64,000 nucleotides of DNA from Semisulcospira habei (GCA_036245525.1 BTPG01000005.1:129620101-129684100); one strand, 5' to 3'; counted from the stretch's first letter, positions 44,567 through 55,080 are shown. Notes: generated by a model from the sequence alone, not told the origin. A program made the numbers and translations.

Positions 44567-44598
44567 GTGGGTACAAGCTTGTACATACTATGACTTTG

Positions 44599-44810
44599 TT
44601 AACCCTTTTTATTCTGATATACTACTGCTTGAAATTAATGTGACTAAGATAGTTCAAGGGTGGTGCCAGAATAGCTTAGCGTATAAGGCGCCAAGCTATT
44701 CTGGCACCACCCTTGAACTAAAATGGTGTATCTAACTCCTAACCTGTAATGTAGCTATCATAGGACAATAAGCAATTTTTTTTAAATGAGCCTCAGGATG
44801 TAGTCGGTTC
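44599..44810. mobile_element. hairpin MITE, family 2
   Basis: TTAACCCTTTTTATTCTG start, stem TAGTTCAAGGGTGGTGCCAG / CTGGCACCACCCTTGAACTA, decayed right end CCTCAGGATGTAGT. Confidence 0.75.
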
Positions 44811-44933
44811 ACTAGAGATTGTAAATCTGCTTTGTGATGGCAAAAGACAGGAAGTCCATGTTTGCAAAAAGCGTAATGTGTTTCTCATGTAACAGAGCTG
44901 CTTAACACAGCATGCATGTTGTCCGTGTAACAG

Positions 44934-45084
44934 GGTGTTCAGAACGAACTGCTGAAGAAGTCCCATGCCCATGAGAAACTACAGCTGGAGGGTGATGCCT
45001 TAATGAAGTCTGTGGACAGTGGTCAGGAGGAGGTCAATACGCAACTACAGGCCATCGCTGACAGATGGGACCGACTTAACGAAA
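44934..45084 (+). CDS. MACF1/DST: spectraplakin exon 19
   Basis: 151 bases, phase 0 in, phase 1 out. Acceptor CCGTGTAACAG, donor GAAA|GTGAGT. Encodes GVQNELLKKSHAHEKLQL...ADRWDRLNE, the first half of a module finished by exon 20. Confidence 0.9.
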
Positions 45085-45326
45085 GTGAGTTGACAAAATT
45101 TAGTTTATTGGCAGAGGCACAAGGCTAATCCTGCACTACCATTGAGCTGTCGAGCCTAGTAGCAAAATGTCTTTGGGCCCACCATGGCCACAGTTATTTG
45201 TGAAATGATTGTTACACAAAACAGGTTTTATTTTATCCCAGGCATGCTACTTCTCCACCATTTCCCAGATTTCCACGAAACTGGATCTTCTCATATCTTC
45301 TGTAGCTAGCTTGTCAAGCTTGCTGC

Positions 45327-45615
45327 TTAACCCATTATTACTGAGGCTAAAAGCTTCAAATTTGTACACTGCCATATGCAAGCTACATTATAGTTCTTAC
45401 AGATAAGTATATAGACCAATAGCTTTAGTTCAAGGGCAGTGCCAGAATTTTTTTTTTTTTACATGGTATTTATATGGCGCATTTCTCATATTTATAATAT
45501 AACTCAATGCGCAGAATGTAGCCGCCTACAGGCGCCAAGCTATTCTGGCACAACCCTTGAACTATTTTAGTCAAACTTATTTCACACACTGGTGTATTCC
45601 GAATGAAAAGGGTTG
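45327..45615. mobile_element. hairpin MITE, family 2, interrupted
   Basis: TTAACCCATTATTACTGAGG start; stem GTTCAAGGGCAGTGCCAGAA / CTATTCTGGCACAACCC. The left arm is broken by the insertion at about 45449-45530. Confidence 0.65.
45449..45530 (-). mobile_element. SINE-like fragment inside the hairpin
   Basis: A T-run (poly-A on the minus strand) followed by GGTATTTATATGGCGCATTT and CAATGCGCAG. The words TATTTATATGGCGC...GCGC look like the 3' end of a widespread invertebrate short element; identity not confirmed. Confidence 0.45.
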
Positions 45616-45793
45616 TGCAGCCCCCTATACTCCTGGCATAGGTTTTGGGGGAAAACCATGATAACCTTTGTAGCAAGCCTGTAATCTACATCTCGGTATT
45701 TTATTCTGTGTGAGTTTGAACACACAGCAACATATGCTCCTCAGCGATTTTGAACACGAAAGTAATCTACTTTTTCTTTTCCTGTTTGCCCAG

Positions 45794-45963
45794 CGGTGTC
45801 TGAGCGTTGCGATAACCTGGAGGACCTGCGACAGCGTATGGAGGAGATTCAGGACAGCCTGGCCGAGGCCAACACCGCACTCAGCAAATGGGAGGACAAG
45901 CTTGCTGCTCACAACAAGCTGGGCAAGGCTGCCAAAGATCCCAAACACCTCGACAAAATCAAG
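45794..45963 (+). CDS. MACF1/DST: spectraplakin exon 20
   Basis: 170 bases, phase 1 in, phase 0 out. Acceptor TTTGCCCAG|CG, donor AAG|GTATAT. Trp in ANTALSKWEDKLAAH. Its last ~47 bases plus the donor recur at 47303. Confidence 0.93.
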
Positions 45964-46012
45964 GTATATTTTTGTGTGTGTGAAATCCAATCACCCTTTT
46001 TGTATGATGTCT

Positions 46013-47302
46013 GCATTCTAATGTAGCGGCTAAGCAATTTGCGGGTCGAAGGTTGGTTAAAAGTGTTTTTTGGAGGGAAGTATTGACAATATGGTGTGAT
46101 AATAAGACTACCATTTTACCAAAAGATGATTTTCCCCTTCAGCTTTAAAACCAATGTTTGTGGAACAATTCTGAAATTATGTATAAGCATAAGAGTTTGT
46201 TTTTTAGAGATTGGATACGGGCTGGTGTTTGCTTTGTAGACGATGTCTTGTCTGATGATAATATCATATCTTTTCTTCAAATATGTCAAATGCCTTGCTG
46301 GCTGTTTGAAAATAACGCTTTGTGTACGACCCTTAAGGCATGTATGGCTCGCGTGGAGCCCGACGTATTTTTTGTACCACGCAACTATATGGAGACTTTG
46401 CGGTATGCACCCCATGCTATCCGCTTATCTCTGGTAAGAGCAGGTACAGCGGTGCCTACAGCCTTGTTCTTTTGGCAGAGAAAGTGTGATGCTATTTTGT
46501 CAAATGCACACTGGTCCTTAGCCGAAAAATGTACAAAAGAAACAAGGCTGTGATTACTACACTGGAAAATACTGCATAATATATATCCTACAAATATTCT
46601 TTTGCATAAGATGGGCATTAAGACTTCTGAAAAATGTGACTTGTGATGATAAAGATTACATGGAACATTTCTTTTGGTCATGTATTAAAATTCGAAAACT
46701 CTGGGAAAGTGCAACAGAACACATTCAAAAACTAACTTCTATCGCTCTCCAGTTAACTGCAAAAGATGTTATTTGGCTTTGATGTGGATAACGTGCAGAA
46801 TAGTGATGTGAAAGTTATCAACCATATTATACTTGTCGCCAAAATGTGTGTTGGTAAATACAGATACGGAAAGAAGCTAGATATAGTATGCATGTTCGAG
46901 CAGGACTTGCTCGTCTGGAAAATTACACATGTTTAATAGTAATACAATCAGTGGAGCATGTAACAAAAATGTAACCTGTAAGGAAAGGCGTGTGCTTGGA
47001 ATCACTCGTATTGTGTTTGGATGTTCTCCTTAATATGATTATATTTTGAATAGTGAATGTCATCTTCCAATATTTTACTGTGTATGAACAAAATACATGC
47101 ACTAAAAGACCAGAACAGATACACGTGGCAATCACGCAGACAAGCAGTAGCACACACACATACTCTTCCACTTAGCAGTAACTGTAAGACAGTTAAATCA
47201 TTGTCCATTTTGTAACTTATGGCCATTTAGATTCAAACACAAACACTACCTTGTATTGTCTATTTTGAAAATAAAAATTAAAAAAAAATTAAATTAAAAA
47301 AA
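46013..47302 (+). mobile_element. 5'-truncated LINE fragment with A-rich tail
   Basis: The frame at 46158-46553 (131 codons) plus downstream pieces in other frames reads as the C-terminal end of a non-LTR retrotransposon ORF2: SLVRAGTAVPTALFFWQRK, ALSEK-like segments, then a CxxC...HFFWSC zinc-knuckle box near 46636-46681 with a small deletion. Ends in an A-rich tail (47270-47302). Direct copies of one 95-bp sequence flank it. No EN or RT domain remains. Confidence 0.72.
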
Positions 47303-47397
47303 AGCTGAGCGAGGCTGCCAAAGATCCCAAACACCTTGACAAAATCAAGGTATATTTTTTTGTTTGTGAAATCTAATCATCCTTTTTGTATGATTTC
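47303..47397 (+). repeat. duplicate of exon 20 3' end and donor (LINE target duplication)
   Basis: AGCTGAGCGAGGCTGCCAAA...CAAAATCAAGGTATATT...TCCTTTTTGTATGAT matches 45917-46012 at roughly 90% by eye. It starts directly after the LINE's A-rich tail, so it is best explained as an unusually long target-site duplication. No acceptor precedes it; not a real exon. Confidence 0.8.
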
Positions 47398-47404
47398 TAC
47401 AAGC

Positions 47405-47734
47405 TAGGACTTTCATGTGCGGCCAAAATTGAATACAAGAGTCCAAGTTGGTAGGCGGAAATCCATAACTTTAACTCTAGCTTACAGACATTTCCTTATT
47501 CTGAAAATTGAATCTCTGAATCCCTGAACGCTCAGAGTAGAAATTTCATATCTAAATTGCAGCAGAAGCAAAAGCAGAAGAAAAAAGAAAACAACCGAAA
47601 ATTGCGTAATGCAGAACAAAACTGTCTTGTTGGGCTGAAAAAGGGGCGTTGTGAGATAAGGATAAACAGGCATCTCTATGGTTCATCTTGCCTGGGCCCT
47701 TTTCCACTCTGCTAGCAGCACAACATAATTTCTG
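47405..47734. other. intron 20 stretch without recognised feature
   Basis: Mixed sequence after the duplication, including an AGCAGAAGCAAAAGCAGAAG purine tract; no gene. Confidence 0.5.
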
Positions 47735-47803
47735 TACTGGTCTGTGATTTTGGACCTTGTGTCCTTAAGGCTGAAAGGTCCAAAATTACAGACCAGCATA
47801 TGT
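47735..47803. mobile_element. hairpin element, family 7
   Basis: CTGGTCTGTGATTTTGGACC / GGTCCAAAATTACAGACCAG; it ends about 36 bases before exon 21. Confidence 0.75.
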
Positions 47804-47838
47804 ATAATTGCATCACAATATATATTCTTTCCCCACAG

Positions 47839-48045
47839 GGTCTTCTGGAGGACTCCAGCTGGCTCGTGTCCCAACTCAACAACCTTGATGCCCTGATGGA
47901 CGCAGTGGAGGCCGACGGGGGCAATACCCAGGACCTGCGAGCTGAGAAGGACAAGCTTCAGAAACGTCACGAGTCCCTGCAGTTTGATCTGGCTGAGTTG
48001 GTCACTGAGATGGAAACTGGATCACAGATCGCACAACAGTTCCAG
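47839..48045 (+). CDS. MACF1/DST: spectraplakin exon 21
   Basis: 69 codons, phase 0-0. Acceptor TTTCCCCACAG, donor CAG|GTGAGA. First part of a 107-codon module with exon 22. Confidence 0.93.
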
Positions 48046-48149
48046 GTGAGATGAAAGGCCTGAGGACAAAGTGACCTATGGCGGCTCATCAGATACCTTC
48101 GTCTTAGTCCTTCTAAGCCTGTGTCTGTGGCCCCCACAGATAACACCTG

Positions 48150-48246
48150 TTAACCCTTTGGCTCTCGGTAGTAGTGTTTTTTGTGGCAGTGATTCCTGCC
48201 AGAATCATCGCGACCAAAAAAACGCTACTGATAGCCAAAGGGGTAG
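48150..48246. mobile_element. hairpin MITE, family 3
   Basis: TTAACCCTTTGGCTCTCGGTAG...CTACTGATAGCCAAAGGGGTA with GTGATTCCTGCCAGAATCAT at the centre. Confidence 0.75.
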
Positions 48247-48486
48247 CCTTTCTTTTTCAGTTAGTTCTGGTGTCGGTCAATGAAGTTTCAGCTCTTGCTT
48301 GGTTTTTTCTTGCATTTCCATTGCTGTGTTTAGTCTATGTCAGTGTGAGTGTTTAACTCATTTAGACATGCATTACAGTGATAGGTGGAGAACAACCCCA
48401 TATCCATATACGGCACATTGAGTTAACTCATTCACTCGTACTCATGTTGACGCAGGGCTCCTTGAATTAGTCAGTAATGGTGTATT

Positions 48487-48698
48487 CATTCATTCAGCCC
48501 AACGGCCGTATTTCCAAAATTTTGGAGGCATCATCTAATGACTAAGCATCGGTTGCAGGAGATGGATCGACCATGATAATTCAAGGGCAGTGCCAGATTA
48601 GCTTGGCGCTGACAAGCACCAACCTAAACTCTTAATGCCCTTGAATTATCATGGTCGATCCATCTCCTGCTGTTGTGTGTCAGGGCTCAATGGGTTAA
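48487..48698. mobile_element. hairpin MITE, family 1 (one stem arm disrupted)
   Basis: ATTCATTCAGCCCAACGGCC to GGGCTCAATGGGTTAA; the right inner arm reads CCAACCTAAACTCTTAATG instead of the usual CTAATCTGGCAC. Confidence 0.75.
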
Positions 48699-48800
48699 GC
48701 GGTGTGTTCCACTCCTACAAATGATATTATGCCTAACAATTTCTTGAGTGCTATAATCAGTGTGCCTGACAGTGAGTCGTTATTTTCTTGTGCATCGCAG

Positions 48801-48914
48801 GGTCTGCTGAAGACTGTGGGTGGCCAGCTGTCTGAACTGGATTCAGAACTTGACAGCAAGAGCCCAGTATCAAGAGATGATGCAGAGCTGGAACACCAGA
48901 AGGCTGACACCAAG
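48801..48914 (+). CDS. MACF1/DST: spectraplakin exon 22
   Basis: 38 codons, phase 0-0. Acceptor TGCATCGCAG, donor AAG|GTTAGT. Completes the exon 21 module (GLLKTVGGQLSELDSELDSK). Confidence 0.9.
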
Positions 48915-48920
48915 GTTAGT

Positions 48921-49030
48921 AAGCAAACGGTCATTGGGCCTGTGTCAGCTGCAGCTGGCCCCTTGCACAGCTTTGCCACGCACAGGGCCAACTGCAGCCG
49001 ATTTCGGCTCAAGGACCTTTGCCTACAGTG
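48921..49030. mobile_element. hairpin element, family 5, next to exon 22 donor
   Basis: GCAAACGGTCATTGGGCCTG...CGATTTCGGCTCAAGGACCTTTGCC, inner CAGCTGCAGCTGGCC / GGCCAACTGCAG. It begins 6 bases into the intron. Confidence 0.65.
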
Positions 49031-49147
49031 TAGGACACATTCATTGTGTCTTAAGTCTTGATAATGCAGGAATTGTAGTCTGCATATACAGTTTTTAGAA
49101 GAACTCATGCCTGTATAACTTAAAACTGTTTATTCAGAATTGTTTTC

Positions 49148-49360
49148 TTAACCCATTCATTTCCAAAATCAACTGAACACAATTCAGCTGCAAGAGACAA
49201 AGATCCTCATAAGCCCCACACTTGCAGGGGCTCATGAGAATCTATGCCTCTTGCTGACACCACTTTGAATCCATGTTCCCTGGACTTCAGGACTTCTTGG
49301 TGTTGAATGAACAAGCATTTAAAAAACACAGTCTGCAGACACTGTCAGTGAAGGGGTTAG
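49148..49360. mobile_element. hairpin MITE, family 6 (reverse arrangement)
   Basis: TTAACCCATTCATTTCC to GTCAGTGAAGGGGTTAG; stem TGCAAGAGACAAAGATCCTC / GAGAATCTATGCCTCTTGC; the longer arm is on the right. Confidence 0.75.
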
Positions 49361-49550
49361 TCAGTTTATGAATTAGTTGAACAATAATATTGTCCACATT
49401 TTCGCACAAAACCATTCAGTTGGTCATCCTAAGAAAACAGAATGAAATGGAAAATTGTACATTTACATATATTTTAGAATTTTTTTCAGGCAGTTTGTCC
49501 AATTCGTTTGACTTTTTTCAAGCATGCGTTTTACTTCACTGTGTGTGCAG

Positions 49551-49664
49551 GACTTCCTGGCGAGACTGGGTGACAAGGTGGACGCGCTGAATGACCTTCA
49601 GAACCAGGCCACCGACCTTACCAACGCTGGTTATGTGTCTGACCCTGAGGCTCTCAAATCGCAG
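49551..49664 (+). CDS. MACF1/DST: spectraplakin exon 23
   Basis: 38 codons, phase 0-0. Acceptor GTGTGTGCAG, donor CAG|GTATGT. With exon 24 makes a 109-codon module. Confidence 0.9.
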
Positions 49665-49829
49665 GTATGTGTACGGGACATGCACACATCTCGGGCTTCT
49701 GTTAATGTCTTTTCTCGATTATCTTCGTCTGAGAGGTGTGTTATTTGTGCAAGATAGATTGTGAGCAAATTGCCATTTCCTACAAAGCTATTTCAGGGTT
49801 GATCTGAAAGCTATGTACCAATGTAGGAG

Positions 49830-50000
49830 TTGCAATGACTGTGATAGTTCAAAGGTGGTGCTATAACAGCTTGGCACCCAAAGGCGCCATGCTTTTCTAT
49901 TACTACCTTTGAACTACAGTAAACTTCTATCACCTGTTGCATTGTATAAAGGGACAAATTGTTCTGACACCACCCTTAAACTATCATGGCCATTCTGTCT
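49830..50000. mobile_element. decayed hairpin, family 2
   Basis: GTGATAGTTCAAAGGTGGTG / CCACCCTTAAACTATCATGG; duplicated or scrambled inner arms. Confidence 0.5.
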
Positions 50001-50066
50001 CTGGTTACAGTGAATAATGGCTGAATGTACATTGTATCTCTAATTCTTTTTGCCCCCCTCCACCAG

Positions 50067-50279
50067 GTGGATGCTCTGTCCAAACAGCATGCCACCCTCC
50101 AGGCCAAGGCCTCACAGCGCCAGAAGGACATTGAGGGCAGCCAGCAGGGCTTGGAGAAGCTGACGCAGGCCTTAAACGCAGCCCAACAGGGAATTAACAA
50201 GGCCACAGCTGATCTAGACGCCATGAGCCCCATCGCTGGTGACGTGGCCACGATCAAAGCTTTGCAGGATGAACTCAAG
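50067..50279 (+). CDS. MACF1/DST: spectraplakin exon 24
   Basis: 71 codons, phase 0-0. Acceptor CCCTCCACCAG, donor AAG|GTAATG. Helical VDALSKQHATLQAKASQRQ...GINKATADL. Confidence 0.93.
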
Positions 50280-50379
50280 GTAATGAGTGTTTGACTTTTT
50301 GCAGTCATAACATCTGGAAATGGATTGACTGTGACAGTTCAAGGGTGAAGGCTTGTTAGCTTGACATTGACTGACAGTT

Positions 50380-52200
50380 TTTGACTCAAGCAAAAGTGAG
50401 TCTTATGTTTTGGGCCAGTGGTCGTCCCGTCCGTCGTCTGTCCACTGTCGTCCGTGGTAAACTTTAACATTGGCATTTTCTTGGAGACTATTCAAGCCAT
50501 ATTCTTCAAACTTGGCCCAAGGATACTTTGTGGTAAGACCTTTCTAAACATACCAATTTGAGTAACCTCTCTCAAAGGTCAAGGTCACAAGGGATCAGGA
50601 AATAGGTGAAAAATAGCCATATTTTGACATAATTTATTTTTTCTCAAATACTATTCACAACTTCAAACCCAATCTTGGTACAAAGATACCTGATGGTAAG
50701 ACCTTTCTATGCGTACTAATTTGGTTGATCCCTCGGAAAGGTCAAGGGTCACAAGAGCTCAGGAAATAGGTGAAAAATAGCCATATTTTGCCAAAGATGT
50801 TTTTTTCTCAAATACTATTCACAACTTCAACCCAAACTTGGTACAGAGATACTGATGCTAAGACCTATCTATGCATACTAATTTGGATGACCCCTCAGAA
50901 AGGTCAAGGGTCACCAGGGCTCAGGAAATAGGTCCAAAGTAGCCATATTTTGACAAAAGATGTTTTTTCTCAAATACTATTCACAACTTTAAACCCAAAC
51001 TTGCTACAGAGATACCTGATGGGAAGACCTTTCTTTGCACACTAATTTGGTTGATCCCTCGGAAAGGTCAAGGGTCATGAGAGCACAGGAAATAGGTGAA
51101 AAATAGCCATATTTTGCCAAAGATGTTTTTTTCTCAAATACTATTCACAACTTCAACCCAAACTTGGTACAGAGATACTGATGCTAAGACCTATCTATGC
51201 ATACTAATTTGGATGACCCCTCAGAAAGGTCAAGGGTCACAAGGGCTCAGGAAATAGGTCCGAAGTAGCCATATTTTGACAAAAGATGTTTTTTCTCAAA
51301 TACTATTCACAACTTTAAACCCAAACTTGCTACAGAGATACCTGATGGGAAGACCTTTCTTTGCACACTAATTTGGTTGATCCCTCGGAAAGGTCAAGGG
51401 TCATGAGAGCTCAGGAAATAGGTCTAAAATAGCCATATTTTGACAAAGATGTTTTTTTCTCAAATACTATTCACAACTTCAACCCAAATTTGGTACAGAG
51501 ATACTGATGCTAAGACCTATCTATGCATACTAATTTGGATGACCCCTCAGAAAGGTCAAGGGTCACAAGGGCTCAGGAAATAGGTCCGAAGTAGCCATAT
51601 TTTGACAAAAGATGTTTTTTCTCAAATACTATTCACAACTTTAAACCCAAACTTGCTACAGAGATACCTGATGGGAAGACCTTTCTTTGCACACTAATTT
51701 GGTTGATCCCTCGGAAAGGTCAAGGGTCATGAGAGCTCAGGAAATAGGTCTAAAATAGCCATATTTTGACAAAAGATGTTTTTTCTCAAATACTATTCAC
51801 AACATAAAACACAGATTTAGTACAGAGATACCTGATAGTAAGACCTATCTATGTGTACTAATTTGGATGACCCTTGGAAAGGTCAAGGGTCACAAGAGGC
51901 TGGCAAATGTGTGTAAAATGCTGATTTTGATAAAATTGTAGGTATTCCCAAATTTTTGCAAATTTTTCAACCAAATTTGGTACAAAGATAGCTGATGATA
52001 AGACCTTCCTATGCATACTTATTTAGTCGACTCATCACAAAGGTCAAGGGTTACGGGGGGTTGACAGATGTGTGAAAAATGCTTACATTTTCAGAAAACA
52101 TGGATTTTGATGCTGCAGAAGCCAGCCCTTGTCACAAATGTCACACATATGTAAATCGGTCATACACATGAGCCATAATGGCTTTGCCTTTCTTGTTATT
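50380..52200 (+). repeat. 163-bp tandem repeat array with alternating monomers
   Basis: The word CTATTCACAAC recurs at 50651, 50815, 50978, 51141, 51303, 51468, 51629 and 51793, spacing 161-165. Each unit carries AGGTCAAGGGTCA, GGAAATAGGT, TAGCCATATTTTG and ACTAATTTGG. In the middle six units two variants alternate (GATGACCCCTCAG versus TTGATCCCTCGG), giving a 326-bp higher-order unit. Diverged units lie at both edges. The outer flanks CAAGCAAAAGTGAGTC and GGCTTTGCCTTTCTTG resemble weak inverted ends. No coding or CRISPR-like character. Confidence 0.92.
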
Positions 52201-52221
52201 GGCTATGATGATCAATTCATC

Positions 52222-52318
52222 TCCATGAAAAGATGCTAGGATACAAGTGACCATACATGAAGTACTATCTGAACGTCTCCGACATTCAGATGACACTTCA
52301 TGTATGGTCACTACATCT
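52222..52318. mobile_element. hairpin element, family 11
   Basis: AAAGATGCTAGGATACAAGTGACCATACATGAAGT and its complement ACTTCATGTATGGTCACTACATCTTT, loop around CTGAACGTCTCCGACATTCAG. Confidence 0.8.
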
Positions 52319-52329
52319 TTTTATCCCAA

Positions 52330-55080
52330 TAGTGATTTGCTAGTTGCATTAGAGAGATGTATACCAACATTACCATAAAGCGAAAACAGACAAAGGGAAT
52401 CGAGCATCTCTTGTCTCTTGGCTTGACTTCGTGAACGAAGATTTTATAGGAGTTGCCCACGACGTCTGCAGGCTTGTTCGTGGCTGCGGAGGCCAATCCG
52501 AGACAGGCAGGTTCGACCGCAGTGGCTGCAGGGGAAGGTATGGCCAGGGTTCTGAGCTGCGGCATCTCTGTTTTTTCTCCTGAGCCGCTTGTCCTTAAGG
52601 CTAGCTCTGTGAGAGTCCTCAAAGGAGACAGCTGCCTTGTAAATGGTGGAGCGCCAGGTGTCACGGTCCGCAGCAAGCGAAGACCACTGGTGGTGGTCGA
52701 TTTGGCAGGCACTAAGTGACTTCTTGAGACAGTCTTTGTATCTCTTCTTTGGTGCCCCTCTGTCACGGTGTCCAGTAGCAAGCTCGCCGAACAGGGTGAT
52801 CTTTGGTAGGCGATGATCCTCCATCCTGGAGACATGCCCCGCCCAGCGGAGCTGTGTCCGCAGCAGCAAAGCCTCGATGCTCACAGTTTCAGCCTGTTCA
52901 AGGACCTCGACGTTGGTGACATAGTCACTCCAGTGAATGCCCAGGATGGTACGCAGGCAGCGCTGGTGGAAGCGTTCGAGGAGTCGTAGTTGGCTGCGGT
53001 AGAGGGCCCAGGACTCGGAACCATACAGCAGGGTGGTGAGGACCACAGCTCTGTACACGCTGATCTTGGTGCCTGTTTTCAGCTGTTGATTGTGCCACAC
53101 CCGCTTGAAAAGTCGCCCGAAAGCGCTGTTCGCTTTTGCCAGCCTGCTGTCAAGCTCCTTGTCCAGCTTGGCGTCCGACGTGATAATGCAGCCAAGGTAA
53201 GTAAACTGGTGCACTGACTTTAGTTCAGACTCGCCAATGGTGATGTGAGGAGGGCGATACACTGTCTTGGGTGCCGGCTGATGGAGGACCTCTGTCTTTT
53301 TCAGACTGACCTCGAGTCCAAAGAGCTGGGCAGCATCTGCGAAGCAAGACGTGATGCGCTGCAGGGCTCTCTCTGTGTGTGCAACGAGGGCAGCATCATC
53401 AGCAAAAAGCAGCTCACGAATCAGTTGGTCTAGGGTTTTCGTGTGGGCCTGCAGTCGTCTGAGGTTGAACAGGCTGCCATCGAGACGATACCTGATGTAC
53501 ACTGCATCGTCATCATCGAGGTCCACTGTGGCCTGCTTCAACATCATGCTAAAAAAGATGGTGAAGAGGGTCGGTGCCAGCACGCAGCCCTGCTTTACGC
53601 CGTTGAGAATAGGGAATGGTTCTGAGAGGTCATTGTTGAGTCTGACCTGGCCTTGCTGGTCCTCGTGTAGCTGGACAATCATGTTGAGGAACTTTGGGGG
53701 ACAGCCAAGTCGCTCCAGGATCTGCCACATGCCTTGCCTGCTCACAGTGTCGAACGCTTTTGTTAGGTCGACAAATGTTACGTACAGCCCTTTGTTCTGC
53801 TCGCGGCACTTCTCCTGTAGCTGTCTCAGCACAAAGACCATATCGGTGGTGCTCCTGTTTGCTCTGAAGCCACACTGGCCCTCTGGGAGTTGGTCTTCAG
53901 CGATGGCAGGTACCAGCCGATTCAGGAGCAGCCTTGCAAGGATTTTCCCAGCAATGGACAGCAGGGTAATTCCCCGATAGTTGGAACAGTCAGACTTCTC
54001 GCCTTTGTTCTTGTACAGGGTGATAACGACTGCATCACGGAGATCTTTTGGTAGTGTTCCTTCCTCCCAGCAGCAGAGAAAGAGGTCATGGAGCTTGTTG
54101 TGCAGTGCTGTGCCTCCATGTTTCCAGATCTCTGGCGGTATTCCATCAATGCCTGCTGCTTTTTCTTGGAGGCTGCCTTCGTCCGGAAGGCGTACTTCGC
54201 TGAGCGCGGCGATGTCGATGTTTAACCTCCGCAATTCATGGGCAATGAGGGCGGAGCGACGTTCAGGGCGTCCGCTGTCTGCTTTGTCGAGCATGGTTCG
54301 GACGTTCCAGCATGCTACGTTGAGTCCGGTCGTGGTCGTCATGAGAGTGGATCCGTTATTCTTTCTTGTTTTTTGACCGCAGGAGAAGATGCCCGTTGAC
54401 CGCGGCTAGCCAACTGGGGTTGCGAGGGGACGAGCTTTGGTTAGGCCACCTTTTCTAGGCCCCTCTCCGTGTGGAGCAAGCAGTGCTGTCCCTAGAGAAG
54501 GCTGCTTGGTCGTTCAGGGTGTGCCGAGTGATGTTGTCATCCCCAGGTCAACATCAGGCGACCAATATCCTGAACCGCCTGCATGCAGGTTTGAGACTGC
54601 GGCTTCCAGTGACATCTTTCACCTGCCGTTTCGCCCCTCGCCCGTCGCTACAGGACTTGGAATGGTCAGTGTCATGGTCCGTGGACGTTTCCTAAAGCCT
54701 GCGCGGTGGAGCTTTTTGGTGGAGTGCAGTGTGCGCAGTACTGGCCCCACCCTTTAAACCCTTGGTTCATCTGCCATGGCCTAGCAAGCTGGGACGATGG
54801 CATCGAGGTCCTCGGGTCGTAGGTTTTATATCAGACTGTCCTTGTCCTAGTCTCTGGCTCAAAAGCCTTCCCCGGAGACACGGGGGCTTTGATGTCAGGG
54901 GTTTCCTCCCTTAGCCTTTCCGCAGCCAAGCGGCCAGGCCTGCAAGGCAGCAGGCGACTCGTGGAGGGCGGGGTCGTCTATGTCCCGTGCAGATGTGAAC
55001 ATCTGCCCACTGCCCTCATCATATCGTCGTCATCAGCAAAACGCTGTAGAGTGGCAAAGCAGCAGGCATTGATGGAATAA
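52330..55080 (-). mobile_element. LINE (non-LTR retrotransposon), internally deleted
   Basis: Minus strand: a ~0.7-kb GC-rich leader (54343-55030), one open frame (52444-54342), and a short 3' tail to about 52330. A ~40-base piece in the opposite orientation marks its upstream edge (55040-55078). No stop interrupts the frame, suggesting a fairly young insertion. The clade is not certain (endonuclease/RT family with C-terminal zinc finger). Confidence 0.8.
52444..54342 (-). CDS. LINE endonuclease-RT ORF with in-frame internal deletion
   Basis: 632 codons on the minus strand. Starts with an apurinic-like endonuclease N-terminus (NVACWNVRTM, ALSEVRLPDEGSLQE), then jumps directly to the RT N-terminus (KAAGIDGIPPEIW), so the rest of the endonuclease is missing. 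The RT keeps NYRGITLLS, VTFVDLTKAFDTV, GVKQGCVLAPTLF and LLFADDAAL (catalytic ADD intact). It ends in a Cys/His finger (CSHCGRTC...RSHEQAC). The RT and C-terminal regions look whole, but without the endonuclease it cannot be autonomous. Not part of the host gene. Confidence 0.88.
   Translation of the reverse strand: MTTTTGLNVACWNVRTMLDKADSGRPERRSALIAHELRRLNIDIAALSEVRLPDEGSLQEKAAGIDGIPPEIWKHGGTALHNKLHDLFLCCWEEGTLPKDLRDAVVITLYKNKGEKSDCSNYRGITLLSIAGKILARLLLNRLVPAIAEDQLPEGQCGFRANRSTTDMVFVLRQLQEKCREQNKGLYVTFVDLTKAFDTVSRQGMWQILERLGCPPKFLNMIVQLHEDQQGQVRLNNDLSEPFPILNGVKQGCVLAPTLFTIFFSMMLKQATVDLDDDDAVYIRYRLDGSLFNLRRLQAHTKTLDQLIRELLFADDAALVAHTERALQRITSCFADAAQLFGLEVSLKKTEVLHQPAPKTVYRPPHITIGESELKSVHQFTYLGCIITSDAKLDKELDSRLAKANSAFGRLFKRVWHNQQLKTGTKISVYRAVVLTTLLYGSESWALYRSQLRLLERFHQRCLRTILGIHWSDYVTNVEVLEQAETVSIEALLLRTQLRWAGHVSRMEDHRLPKITLFGELATGHRDRGAPKKRYKDCLKKSLSACQIDHHQWSSLAADRDTWRSTIYKAAVSFEDSHRASLKDKRLRRKNRDAAAQNPGHTFPCSHCGRTCLSRIGLRSHEQACRRRGQLL

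Noticed and set aside
47303..47349. Extra spectraplakin exon duplicate
   Set aside because: No acceptor upstream; preceded directly by a LINE A-rich tail.
50380..52200. CRISPR-like array
   Set aside because: 163-bp contiguous monomers without spacers in an animal intron.
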